Positions 1-10,516 of a stretch of DNA of 42,551 nucleotides are shown in pieces. Numbering within the stretch: position 1 is the first letter of the stretch; every line of letters begins with the position of its first letter. Source of the DNA: Chalciporus piperatus (taxonomy: Eukaryota; Basidiomycota; Agaricomycetes; Boletales; Boletaceae); NCBI GenBank assembly GCA_038093975.1, contig JBBPTG010000206.1, forward strand, positions 1 to 42,551. Direction: 5' to 3'. A model generated the notes under the pieces. The model saw only the letters and a list, made by a program, of their open reading frames with translations. It was not told where the DNA came from and searched no databases. The position numbers were made by a program, and so were the translations under genes.

Positions 1-1185
1 GGGCTTCGACCGTTTACGTGGCTTGCTGGACATGCACGACGGACTCCGATTGTCGTCGTTACTGCCCACGGCGTTCTTCGTCGACTCTGTGAGCTCAACG
101 CTCGATCCGCTCGACTCCACTTTCTCCCCCTCGAGCGTCGTGCTCTGGGGTTTGTGTGGCGTGTACGACCGATGTTTCTCGTCGTTGTCGCTGGCGGTCT
201 TCGTCGACTCCTTGACGCCATCGTCTGCGTCGCTAGACGCTCTCGACGCGTCGTTCTCGCGTGCGGTGAGCTTGATGCTCGCGCCGCTCGACTCCAACTT
301 CCCCCCCTCGAGCATCATGCTCTGGGGACTTCTTGGTGAGTCTTCATTCGCGTTTCTGCTCGCGTTGGCGTCAACGGATGCGTTCGCTGTTGATCTGGCA
401 GCGGTCTCATCCGTAGATGTCTCCGCTCCATGTGCTTCGACTAGCTGCCCGTCGTGGGCATCGTGCGTGGTCGCGACCGATTCCCCATCGTCGCCGACTC
501 TGCTTTCCCCTCTCTCGACCTTATCACAGGTACCCGCTACCTCCTTATCGCTCGTAGCGACTTCTCGGACCTCTCCTCGCGATTCAATTTCGCTTGGCGT
601 CCGTTCGGCTTGCGTGGTCCTCGACTCGTCGTTTGGGGTTCATGGGGGTTCAACCTTCATGTGATTGACTTCATCGTCACCACGGTCGTCCTTTGGGCTG
701 CTTGCCGGGGTCGCGAGGCTTACGTCGTCAGCTTCTCGGTTCGTGGCACCCTCGCCCGATCCACCTGCTGCGACTTCCTGCTCGCCGACTCTCCCGCGTG
801 ACCTTTCACCCTTTTTACCCACTTCTCGGCTGCTCTCGACTCTTTCCTGGCCGTTGTTTGGTACATGTCCCGTTTGGTGTCCTGACATATTCTGGACCTC
901 TTCGTACTCACGCACTGTGTCGAATCGCTTAGTAAGGTAGTCGATGTATTCGCGTGCTGTGTTGTAGTGTCGAAGATGAGTCGAAATGGAATGCGGGACT
1001 GAACATGCGATGATTCGTCGTACGAGTGAATCCTTGACCTCACTGAATCGGTCTGGAGGGGTTCCCGCGAGGTAACTGGCTAGACGTTGCTGTTCAGCGA
1101 GACTTTGAATCATTGTGCTCCATGTTGACCAATTTTCGCCATCCTGTCTAAGTTTCGTGACTTCGACTTCTTCGTGGGTAGCCAT
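1..1185 (-). pseudogene. Copia-type retrotransposon gag, 5' part, one in-frame stop, runs off the window
   Basis: Minus-strand coding starts at the ATG ending at 1185 and runs 181 codons to a TGA at 640-642, then stays open in the same frame to base 1, another 213 codons or so. The N-terminal part (about residues 1-110) has the look of a Copia gag/UBN2 helical domain: a DGENWSTW motif near residue 16, then LASYLAGTPP, then YIDYLTKRFD. After that comes a hydrophilic, acidic, Ser-rich region. Beyond the stop, two diverged copies of an internal repeat are visible, PQSMMLEGGKLESSG and PQSTTLEGEKVESSG, about 68 codons apart. The single stop with intact frame on both sides indicates either a recently disabled element or a read-through signal. 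Protease, integrase and RT are outside the window. The plus-strand open frame at 23-664 is its antisense shadow. Confidence 0.7.
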
Positions 1186-1225
1186 GTTGGGATTCCGAGT
1201 CTGGTGAGTTGACTACTGAGCACCA

Positions 1226-1237
1226 GGGCTCATAACC
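1226..1237 (-). other. Copia primer-binding site, half-tRNA-iMet type
   Basis: On the minus strand this reads GGTTATGAGCCC, which is complementary to the anticodon-arm sequence GGGCTCATAACC expected of initiator tRNA-Met (CAT anticodon in the loop). Copia of Drosophila and relatives are known to prime from an internal half-tRNA-iMet fragment rather than from the 3' CCA end. The site lies 41 bases upstream of the gag ATG and directly abuts a CA dinucleotide that would be the end of the 5' LTR. Position, orientation and sequence agree with each other. Confidence 0.6.
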
Positions 1238-1270
1238 TGTAGAATACTCTAGTAGTAGTCACTGAAGTAG
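1238..1270 (-). repeat. Stump of the Copia 5' LTR
   Basis: Immediately upstream of the primer-binding site on the minus strand the sequence ends in ...TTCTACA, fitting the CA end of an LTR. Only about 33 bases remain before the sequence becomes LINE coding on the other strand, so the LTR is truncated at this junction. The exact breakpoint near 1270 is inferred from where the LINE reading frame opens. Confidence 0.35.
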
Positions 1271-1271
1271 A

Positions 1272-2054
1272 GCTACGCCCAATCACAAGCGAAATGGCAT
1301 GAAAAAGGAGAAAAGATCAATAAATACTGGTCTAAGATACACGCGCCGAAACGACCAAGAGACATTATCTACGCGATAAGAGATATTGAAACCGAAAGAA
1401 TCATAACGAAAACATCAGAAATGGCCGATACCGCAAAGAGATACCACGATGGACTACAATCAAAGGACCTACTAGATCCCGATAACCCAGAAAGACAGAA
1501 AGCGCAACAAGAAGTACTGAGCCAAATCCCCGAAACTCAGAAATTTAACGATCCCAACTCAGCACTACACCAACCGATCACACGAGAACAAGTAGAATCA
1601 GCACTCCGAGTCTCCAAGAACGGTACTGCAACCGGTCTAGATGGACTACCATACGAACTCTGGAAAACACTACATGAAACGCACACACAAGCAGAGAAAC
1701 GAAACCGACCGTCATTTAATATAACAAAATGCCTAACCGAAGTATATACTAATATACAAACCCAAGGAATGAAACCGGAATCCGACTTCTCAGTAGGATG
1801 GATGTGCCCGCTATACAAAAAGAAGGATCGTACAAGGATAGAAAACTACCGACCTATAACCCTACTAAACACTGACTACAAAATAATGACAAAAGTGCTA
1901 GCGACGCAGCTAGCGCAACACGCCTGTACACTACTCCACCCGAACCAGACTGGTTTTGTCCCAAATAGATCAATCTTCGACCCCATAAGACTCGCAGAAA
2001 CAATGTGCTCATACGCCGACTACATGGAAGAGGACGGCGCCATAGTAGCGCTCA
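1272..2054 (+). pseudogene. LINE (Tad-like) reverse transcriptase fragment, truncated at both ends
   Basis: An uninterrupted frame runs from just after a TAG near 1269 to about 2054. It carries the linker before the RT domain (KYWSKIHAPKRPRD near its start), then the RT core: GTATGLDGLPYELW, CPLYKKKDRTRIENYRPI, LLNTDYKIMTKVLA, HPNQTGFVPNRSI and finally EDGAIVAL. In LINE RTs the last motif normally leads into the first catalytic Asp (box A), and here the sequence switches instead into the terminal repeat starting at 2060. The catalytic YxDD box and everything downstream are missing, as are the endonuclease and ORF1. The codon use is strikingly A-rich compared with the G+C-richer genes around it. 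It cannot be active. Confidence 0.8.
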
Positions 2055-2059
2055 CCTCA

Positions 2060-4544
2060 GGCAGCACTTTTCGGCCCCAATAGAGGTCTCACAGACCCAT
2101 TTTCCTTGTAGGGAACAATGGGTCTCTTAGACCCCCCCTCTTTGGAGGCTCTTGCCAGGAATTTCACTCAGGGCCTCTTGGGGACCTCCCGCGGACCTCT
2201 CGCGAGCCTCGCATGAGCCTCCACCGGCACAGCCACACCGCATTTTTTTCAGTCCTGGCACTATGTATAGCTAGGTATGTTTTTCTTCATTTCTTCATAT
2301 GTTTTGTGCGATGCATCGATGCTTACATAATCGCTTAGATTGCTCGTTCTCGCGCGCCGCCGGCACCTCCAGAACGCGCACGACATGTCCTTTTTGGGAC
2401 ACATAGTTTCAACATACCCTCCCCTCACTTTTCTGCTCAACCATTCGCTTGCCTGCCCTTAGGGATTGTTCCAATTTATCATCCCAGTACTGTACAGTGT
2501 TAGTTGGCATTTCCAACCGCTTTACTTGTAATCTTAGACTGTATATAGGTAGATATCTACAAATGTCAGAAAACCAAAAATGTGTTCGCATTTTTGATTG
2601 GCTGGGTAAATATGTTATAAGACTTGATTCCTAAGTAGTGGATATGTATTGGAACAATATCCTAGCAGCTCAGATAGCAGGGATCTGTCCCTGTGGTGTA
2701 GGAGTAGATTGCCCTCCTACCCCTGAATTACAAAAAAGCGGTTCGCATTTTTGATCAGCCAGGTAGACATGCTTTTAAACTTGATACATAGGTGTGTCAT
2801 ACATATATCTACAGGATAGCAGAAGCTCAGACACCAGGAGGCTTCCCCTGGGATGCAGGAATAGATATGATGCCTATTACTATATGCTCTGAAGCGGTCA
2901 ATCCACTGATCTATACATCAGGGCAACTGTCTAGGTACATAGAATACATAAATTACACTAGATCCCCAAATTTGCGAGAGGCTGGCTTCAGGATTGAGTG
3001 CAGGAGAAAGCAAATGTCATACAAAAAGCGTGAGAAAGTGAGCAGAAACTCAGGAGACTTGCAAAAACATACCAGGAACACAACAATGTGGAGCTCAGGG
3101 TGTGATAGGAAAAGAGGGACAGTCAATGGGTATCATTAGGAACGATTCTAGCTACTGTGCCTACTGCATACACCTAGCATTCTGTGGTATCTCAGTAAAT
3201 CTCCTATAACCCACTGAAGTAACTCAATTAAAGCACTACTAACTTAGGCCTCAAGCTAGTGAACTGTTGGGAACTTGAATGCAATGTTCGCTTTTTGAGC
3301 ATCCTGATAGCACAGAATGCCAGGAACAGTAGCTAGAATAGTTCCTAATGACACCCATTGACTGTCCCTCTGTTCCTGGCACACCCTGAGCCCCATATTG
3401 TTGTGTTCCTGGTATGTTTTTGCAAGTCTCCTAAGTTTCTGGTCAGTTTCTCACGCTTCTTTAATGTCATTTGCTTTCTCCTGCACTCAATTATGAACTT
3501 AGCCTCTCGAAAACTTGGGGATGTGATGTACTATATGTAATCTAGGTTCCTAGATAGATACCCTGATGTATTGACTACTGGCCAGACCGCTTCAGAGCAT
3601 ATAGTGATAGGCATCATATCTATTCCTGCATCCCAGGGGAGGCCCCCTGGTGTCTGAGCTTCTGGTACCCTGTAGATACATGTATGAGGTACCTATGTAT
3701 CAATTTTAAAACCATATCTATCTAGTTGATCAAAAATGCGAACCGCTTTTTTGTTATTCAGGGGCAAGAGGGCAATCTACTCCTACATCACAGGGACAGA
3801 TCCCTGCTGTCTGAGCTGCTAGGATATTGTTCCAATACATGTTCACTACTTAGTAATCGAGTCTTATAGCATATCTACCCAGCCAACCGAAAAAGCGGTC
3901 ACATTTTTTGTTTTCTATTCATTTGCATCTATCTACCTATATACATCTTGATATGACCAATAAAGCGGTCAGAACTGTTAAATAACACTGTACTACATTG
4001 TTATTACCCACTGTAACAGTCCCTGAGGCAGGGAAGCGAGTGGTTGAGCAGAAAAGTGAGAGGAGGGTATGTTGGAACTATGTGTCCCAAAAAGGACATG
4101 TCGTGCGCGTTCTGGAGGTGCCGGCGGCGCGCGAGAACGAGCGGTCGAAGCGATTACGTAAGCATCGGATGCGTTGCAAAAAACATATGAAAAAATGAAA
4201 CAAAACAAAAGAAACACGGACCTAGCTATCACCGAAAAAAAGCGGGGTGGCTGTGCTGGTGGAGGCTCGTGCGAGGCTCGCGAGAGGTCCGAGGGAGGCC
4301 CCCAAGAGGCCCCTCGTGAAAAAAAACATACCTAGCTGCCAGGACCGAAAAAATGCGGTGTGGCTGTGCTGGTGGAGGCTCGTACAAGCCTCGCGAGAGG
4401 TCCCCAAGAGGTCTGTCAGGTACCTGGATGCCATTTTAGGGCCATAGGGGAGAGCTGAGTGGGGTAGTCCGGTCTCGCAGACCAATTTCCCTTGTAGAGG
4501 GAAATGGGTCTGTAAGACCGTGGGAGCCTCAAAAAAGTGCTGCC
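2060..4544. mobile_element. 2.5-kb foldback element with long imperfect inverted arms and GGCAGCAC ends
   Basis: The two ends read GGCAGCACTTTT (2060 inward; 4544 inward on the minus strand). Both ends are followed by a GGTCT...AGACC hairpin-like block and then by CCTCTTGGGGACCTC and a CTCGCGAG-rich block. From about 2171-3187 and 3312-4311 the arms are inverted copies of each other, with mirror pairs summing to about 6483 (for example 2641 with 3843, 2440 with 4043, 2193 with 4290). The unpaired centre is about 120 bases. No ORF in it looks like a protein. The right arm carries an extra tandem copy of the roughly 135-bp subterminal unit. The left flank is LINE coding and the right flank is Plavaka coding, with no target duplication visible. 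It is non-autonomous; the superfamily is unknown. Confidence 0.75.
2576..2800. repeat. Internal direct subrepeat of the foldback arm
   Basis: A block containing TTCGCATTTTTGATTGGCTG (about 2584) recurs about 157 bases later as TTCGCATTTTTGATCAGCCA (about 2741), each followed by a similar pyrimidine/purine-poor stretch with a CTTGATxC motif. The opposite arm holds matching inverted copies near 3725-3745 and 3890-3910. The arms were therefore themselves built from short direct duplications. Confidence 0.45.
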
Positions 4545-7312
4545 AAGGGTGGGCATTTATCTGGGCACGTCGGACGCCCTCCTTCATAAAGTTTGAAAGG
4601 TAGTTCGATGGCTGTCGAATGTCTTGTTTGATATTTCCGATCGTCCGCTCGATTGTCCACTGTGCTGTGCAGATGCTCGGTCCCTTTTGAAAGGTTTCGG
4701 GAGCGAGATGAAGTACTTGGTGTACACACGGGCGGACGAAATGAAGTCGATCGTTGCGACGCTGATAATAAATTTCCTCAAACTCTCGCTCCCACGATGC
4801 CAAAAGCACCCAGGCCTGGAGAACCTCCTCGTGTTTGATTGTGTGCTGACACATGATTCGAAAGCCTCGGACGAGTTTGCAGAAATTTTGCCAATATTGC
4901 TCGGGAAGAAGACCGTGAAGGAGTGCTGGGGCAAGACCGAACAAATACAATTGATACTCCCATGTCTTGTAGCCAGTGTTCATCTTTTCAGCAAGGTTGC
5001 GAGGTTTAACATCGAAAGACCCAGGGAGGTGGATACCAGCTTCTTCGACGGCACGTCCATGAGCTTGCCAAGTCGCCTCATCCCGAAGAACAGCCCAATC
5101 CCACGTTGCGACATCGTCCGTGGCTGCGCAAGTAATTGTTCCTCGCCAGAGAGATATTAAAAGCTCGCTAAGATTTGCTGCCAGGTGCATGACATCAGTT
5201 GTCATGCAAAGGGGGACACCAAGTGAGCGTGTACGGCTAAAACCAAGGACAAGCGGTGCCTTTGTTATGCCAGTTTCGGTGCGACGTGACTCGAACTGAC
5301 GCTGATTTGGAGCTGACATGAGGTGTAATAGATTTGTCGAGTATTCTTGATTACCAGCGGGGGGGAGATTGGCCGAGGAGATGTCTGGATGATTGCTCGT
5401 TGCATAGGCATTGTCTGGCACAAGAAGAGCGGGATAGTAGTGGGATCGCGAGTCCTTTTGTCGCCCTTGTACCCCACAGTACAGTCGACACCCTTTCTTC
5501 CCACAGTGTCCGACGAGTCCATCCCAATATACGAGTCCCGGTCCATCAGCGGTCGTGAAAAGAAGGTAGATATCTGATCGAAAGACCTCGTTGCGAGATG
5601 AGTCCCATATTTTGAGACCGTCTTTCTGAAGTGCGGAAAGATGGTGTAAGCCTACGACCATGAACGAGTCCACATTCTTGGGTTTCTTTGGTCCAGGGAT
5701 AAAGCCACCAGGAAGGACGTGCGTCTTTCGATATCGTTTATCGGGAGAGAGGTTGAGGACAATCCAAATATATAGCCAACAATCTGATTCTTTATCCTCG
5801 TAGAGTTGTGCACCATCGAGAGAAGCCATAAGGACGATGTCGTTCTCCTTGATGTCGCCATCGAGACAGGCTCCAAGGTAGTCCCATCCCGAAACGATGT
5901 CGTCAATTACCGAGATTTTTTTGTTTCGTTTGTACTCGTCCAGGATCTCTTGAGTTCGTTTGTATAGGTAACCCATCTCGCGGGCGCTGTTGGGATTTCG
6001 ATAAAGTGATTGTAGTTGTGGGCCAAGCGGGAGTGTCGTGAAGGTCTTTGCGGGGACCTTGAGTCGGCCATTGCTCGCCTGAAGCTTCGCTTCGTTCCAG
6101 CGAGATTTATCGCACATTGGACACTCCGTAAGCTCCGCGAATGGTCCAGTGAACCCTACACACGAGTCTGGGCACATATCGTGTTCGAGCGGTTCGATCC
6201 CAGTATACGCAGCAATGAGGTTCTCGACCGCGTGGAACTTGAGGCAGTTTTCGACTCCAGGAGCCCCAGTAAAGTTGCTCTTTGTGGATGTGATGATGCG
6301 ATCATAAGCCTTCTGCGAGGCATGCTCGAGGGCAATGTACGTAGAGATACTGTGTCGGATGCCAGGACCGTCAAGTTGGATGGGAGCTTCAGGTGGGTTT
6401 CGAAGCCGCTGGAGCATCGTGGTCGTCATTTTTGCAAACGGATCATCGAGGGAAGCATTCTCGAGTATTTTGATGAAAGCAAGACCCTGTTGTAACTTTG
6501 CGAGAACGGCGACCCGCGAGAGCTCATCGAGATCAACAAGAGGCGGTCGCCTTCTGTTGTAGACGATACGATGAGCGCGCTCTCGTGGGGGCGGCGGATT
6601 TTCAGGACCCGGCGGTCGTTCAGGTGATGGAGAGCGCTCCGGAGGATCGGGATCTTGACGAGGAGGAGACAGCGATTGTCGAGGGGAACGCTCGGGAGGA
6701 TGTTCAGGGGAATGCTCAGGAGGATCAGGATGGATAGGTGAAGGTGATCGGAAGCGATTGATACCGGGAGAGGATGGTGGAGACGCTCTGAATTGATATG
6801 GAGAAGGGGATCGTTCAGGTGGAGGCAGCGTCTCTCGCTCCCAAACGGCTGGCTCGGACTGCGACATATATAATTAATTCCACGAACAAGACACAGATAC
6901 TAATAGAGCTTACAATGGGAATATTCTCCTTCATTCGAGCACACTTTCTCTTCCCAACACGACGCTGTGAATCGGGAAGTTCACGAGCTCTCTTTGCCAG
7001 TTCTCGCTGCGTTTCCGCTCGTTGAGAACTCCGGGATACTAGCTGCCGACTGGGTCCAGCTTCAAGTTGTTGGTGATGATCTTCTAGCGGTAGACGGACA
7101 GGTTCACGTGTAAGTGAAGCACGGGCAGCATCGAGTGTCTTCGTCTTCACAGAATCAAGTTGATTCTGTTCGTCTTCTCCGGCTTCGGCAAAGTGTCGAT
7201 AGAATGTCGCCTTCGAGACGAGGCGAGGCTGTCCATTGCAGTATTTTCGACACAGACATACGAGTTGATTGACTTGATCTGACGAGCCACTTGCCGATGG
7301 CCCGGTATCCAT
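4222..7312 (-). CDS. Plavaka-type (CACTA-like) DNA transposase, C-terminus truncated by an insertion
   Basis: Two exons are supported. Exon 1 runs from ATG at 7312 to 6914, has CLCRKYCNG near its start, and ends with a donor GTAAGC; the 55-base intron 6859-6913 ends in GTCGCAG; exon 2 continues in phase 0. After a Pro/Arg/Ser-rich linker the protein shows motifs typical of the Agaricomycete Plavaka family: HDMCPDSCVGFTGPF with ECPMCDK (zinc-binding), DGAQLYEDKESDCW (catalytic Asp region), HVLPGGFIPGPKKPKN, GLVGHCGKKGCRLYCG, and late ERTIGNIKQDIRQPSNY and RRAQINA. Authentic sequence ends about 4553; the following residues down to the stop at 4222 are translated from the foldback element's terminal repeat. 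About 900 authentic residues with no internal stop suggests a young copy, but the missing C-terminus makes activity doubtful. Confidence 0.85.
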
Positions 7313-7983
7313 TCTACAGGATGAATGTAAGCAGAGGAGGACTCGAACAGTGCTTCTCGGATGGATGAGATTCGCGAACTCAAATGGTTGTGTAAGTGGA
7401 AATGTCACGCACGCGAGGGGAAGAAAAATGTATTACAAGGTTGTACAGTAGAATTGCCTAGTGTCTTGCCTCGTTGTGGAGGCGTTGCAGGCGTCGAAAG
7501 GGCGATGTGATGCAACGAGGTCGGACTGATAAGCTCGAACGTTGTATTGATATCGACACACGCCGCGTCGTCATCGCGTCACACAACATTACGAACACAA
7601 AGTTTCACACCTTGTCACATCTTGTCACATGGAAATCTTAAAATTGAGATCTCGTCACACCTGCTCACACTGGCCCAGAACCAGTTTTCACTGGGGTTCA
7701 AGGCTGAACCTAACCTGGCCATTAGTAGTCTCCCGTAGGCACCCTTAGGTAGGAAGCCAGCCATTCCTACTGTTCGAAGGCCTGGCCATGCCTAACAACA
7801 TGCGCTCGTAGTCCTTCATCAAGGAGTACATTACGAGGTACATACAACTTTAGCGCATCGTATCCCATGTAGATTCAGTGCAATGTCCGTAACTTACTAT
7901 CTACCATTCCCCAGTCGTAAGTGAAAATATCGCATAAAATGAATGTCCTATAGTTCCCTCCGAGTCCGAATTCCCGATTCACG
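7313..7983. other. Intergenic stretch between the Plavaka and kinase genes
   Basis: No convincing gene. It contains a short repeated motif TTGTCACATC/TTGTCACATGG near 7610-7630 and several more TCACAC-type words up to 7670, which could be subterminal transposase-binding repeats of the Plavaka element, although I could not find its terminal repeat. A 31-base word at 7726-7756 recurs in inverted orientation at 34535-34567. Confidence 0.4.
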
Positions 7984-10516
7984 TCAAGCAATAGACAACG
8001 GCCCACCAGTCTGCGATCCCTTCCAAAGCCACTCCTCCTCAAAGGCTGGGGCACTCGTGTCTATACCTTGCCTGTCAGCTTCGAGCTCCATCCACGCGAG
8101 CGCCTTCTTAGCCGTAAGTCGCTCGGATGGCTCCGATTGCCAAAGATTCCGGATGAAGCACCACATGTCGGACGGGATTTGGCCCTCTGACAACGGCGGA
8201 CGTTGTTGAGATACAACTGTATCCGGAATCAACTCTGGACGAACGCCGTGGAAGGGGTGGTTACCAGTGTAGGTCTACGCAACATTCGATGAAACCTGTC
8301 ATTTCAAGACTGTACCGGGTCACTTACTGCGTAGACCGTACAGCCCAAAGAGTACATGTCGCTCCATCGCTTGTTCACCTTGCGTTTATCCTCCTCAGTT
8401 TTTGCGTTGAAGATTTCTGGGGCCATATAATTCCATGTGCCGATCATCTTTAACTGCGCGGTGGCGGTACGGAATTGAGGATCCATATCGAAAACCGACA
8501 CAAGCCCGAAATCTGCGAGACAGGCACGTCCTTGCTTCGTGACCAGAATGTTATCCTGCGATCGGAAAGTGAGCCTACGCACGTATGATAAGGAATGTGA
8601 AAGCAAACAGACTGGCTTTATATCGCGGTGAGCAACATGGGGTCGCATCGAATGCAGGTAATTCAGGCCTCTGACCATATCCAATATCTACATATTGATG
8701 AGACTACTTCGCACGATGAGGGAAAACCTAACTTACCAATATCGTTCGGTTCGGAGTGGGAGTGCTCTTGAGATAGTTGAAGAGGGTTCCATGGTGCATC
8801 CATGGGGAGACCAGCCCAGCAGTCACTGTGGGACCATCCTTGTAGACCCCATACAACGGCAGACAGTTAGGATGCCGCAGATGTCTCCAAACGATCGCTT
8901 CCTTGCAGAGATCCTGAATGGTAACATGTCAACGTCAATGGGCGGTTAACTAGCGAAGACGAAAATCCATATCACCTTATCATACTCATCATGTGAACCT
9001 GCACGGTCGTCGCGTTTCAAATACTTCACGGCGACTATCCGGGAACCGATCTTTCCTTTGGATACGACGCCAAAGCCTCCTCGGTTACATGTTACGAGAT
9101 CGCTGATTATGTCCTGGTCAAGGTAAAGACCCGGTGGACAGCGTCCGGTGACCTTCGTGAGTGAAATGAGAGCGTCAAATAAGCATCGCCGACACCAGTC
9201 GTCGAGCTCGACGCCAACGTCGAGCAGCTAAACACGTAAGTCAGTATCTCATCCCGAGAGCGGCTCGAAATCTTGAGGGAAGAACTTACAGCATGGAAAA
9301 GGTTTGCTAGGTCAACCGCATCGGTTTCCTTGGCATTCAAAATTTTATCCTTGTCCGGCCCAGTAATGCATAGTGCTGCCAGTGCCGCCAGATTCTGGAC
9401 ATCTTGTTTCATAAGCATTGTCCCGTCTAGCAGTGCCGAATTGCATGTATGCTGTTCAGTCGGAACCTTGAACCGAACACTATCAGCTGAATTGAACGAC
9501 GGGCGCGAAAAGAAAGAACATACTGCATCGAGGATCTTGATTAGGCTCGACTTTACTTTATTATAGAATAGAACACATTGAATCCCGCCTCTTCCTCGCC
9601 AGTAATATATTTCCTTGTCCAACTTGGATAGACGTTCGGTCAAGTCATCCTTGACAATCCCCTCACGACGAGGGGGGCAACCAATCAAATGTGTGTAAAT
9701 GTAAGCGACCAAACCCTAGACGGAATGTGAGATAACATGTCGGACAAGGAGCATGATGTCATGAAACATCTTACTGGTAAAATTGGTACATCCCGGACTA
9801 ACTTTATACACGTCTTCTTGTCGCTGTCTGACATGCCGTGGAATTCCTGCACGATCTTGATGACATGCGACTTGGTTGTTTCTCGCAGAACTTCAGCAGT
9901 CTGGATCAAATGAGATGCCTGCAAGCCTTGTCCGTGCCTCTGCCCGTCGATTGTTGTATACAGGTTGGAGTCATGGGCAGTGTCATGGTTCGTCAGAAAG
10001 TCTTGGAAGGCGCTCAATTTCCTCGAGGGTTTACTCAGGGGAGGACTAGGCCCCCCTGGATTACGGGGTGGATTACGGGGTGGAGTGGGGTATGCAGCGC
10101 CCTGAGTACCTAGACCGGCTTGTTGGGGATTTGGTGCTGCATTACCAGTCGACATGTGTGTAGCTGAATGGGGTTCAAATCGTGCTGTGGAACGAGTTGG
10201 TGGCTAATTCGCAAGACTTACGACCGTTGTTCTTGTATCCATCTAATATCAGGGTTGGATTCGTAGCGTTTGGGCTGTTCATTTGGTAGACATCCCCACG
10301 ATAGTTGTGGATACTTTGTGGCTTGGGTTTTGCCTTGACAATGACTGGATTACGGCGTGGCGAATGGGGTGGAATGGAGTATGCAGCGCCCTGAGCACCT
10401 AGGCCGGCCTGTTGGGGATTCGGTGCTGCATTACCAGTCGAGTGTTCACGAATATGGAGGTTCAACTTGTTATGTGGAACGAGTTGGCGGCAGATGTCAC
10501 ACTCAAAGTTTAACAT
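7984..10516 (-). CDS. Protein kinase with N-terminal zinc-finger-like motif and helical middle region (9 exons)
   Basis: Exons: 10222-10516, 9775-10163, 9524-9715, 9290-9466, 8976-9227, 8737-8913, 8613-8687, 8328-8555, 7984-8274; 691 residues with consistent phases. The N-terminus has a C2H2-like FECDICRQLVPHNKLNLHIR, then a Pro/Asn-rich linker, then a largely helical part before the kinase domain. The kinase shows a glycine loop NRGGFGVVSKG, VAVKYLKRD (ATP-binding Lys), a Glu-bearing helix DKDLCKEAIVW, HRDIKPDN, ADFGL, GTWNYMAPEIF and SDMYSLGCTVY, so all catalytic residues are present. It most resembles tyrosine-kinase-like Ser/Thr kinases that are expanded in Agaricomycetes. The donor of intron 7 (GTCTGT) is weak. 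The substrate is unknown. The start is the first ATG before the zinc motif; no upstream exon was found. Confidence 0.8.
10091..10203 (-). repeat. Diverged second copy of an internal kinase-gene duplication
   Basis: This block repeats 10380-10490 with about 300 bases between matching points. Both contain GGTAATGCAGCACC (minus strand) encoding STGNAAPNPQQAG, preceded by CAACTCGTTCCACA. In the upstream copy the preceding bases encode the zinc-finger-like motif; here the equivalent bases have decayed and are largely inside intron 1. The gene therefore grew by an internal segmental duplication in which the second finger was lost. Confidence 0.6.

Noticed and set aside
23..664. 213-codon Ser/Leu-rich plus-strand open frame
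   Set aside because: It is the complement of the Copia gag tail; the minus strand has the sensible protein, repeats, start codon and primer-binding site.
3998..5160. Several plus-strand open frames over the foldback element and Plavaka gene
   Set aside because: They are antisense or lie in the inverted-repeat DNA, with no domain and no conserved pattern.
6016..6737. 159- and 79-codon plus-strand frames
   Set aside because: Antisense of the Pro/Arg-rich and zinc-binding parts of the Plavaka transposase.
7312..7700. Plavaka terminal inverted repeat
   Set aside because: I found TCACAC-type repeated words but no inverted partner near 4550, where the element is cut.
9107..9712. A separate 201-residue protein on the minus strand
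   Set aside because: It reads through two introns with good splice sites; the exons fit the frame of the kinase gene.
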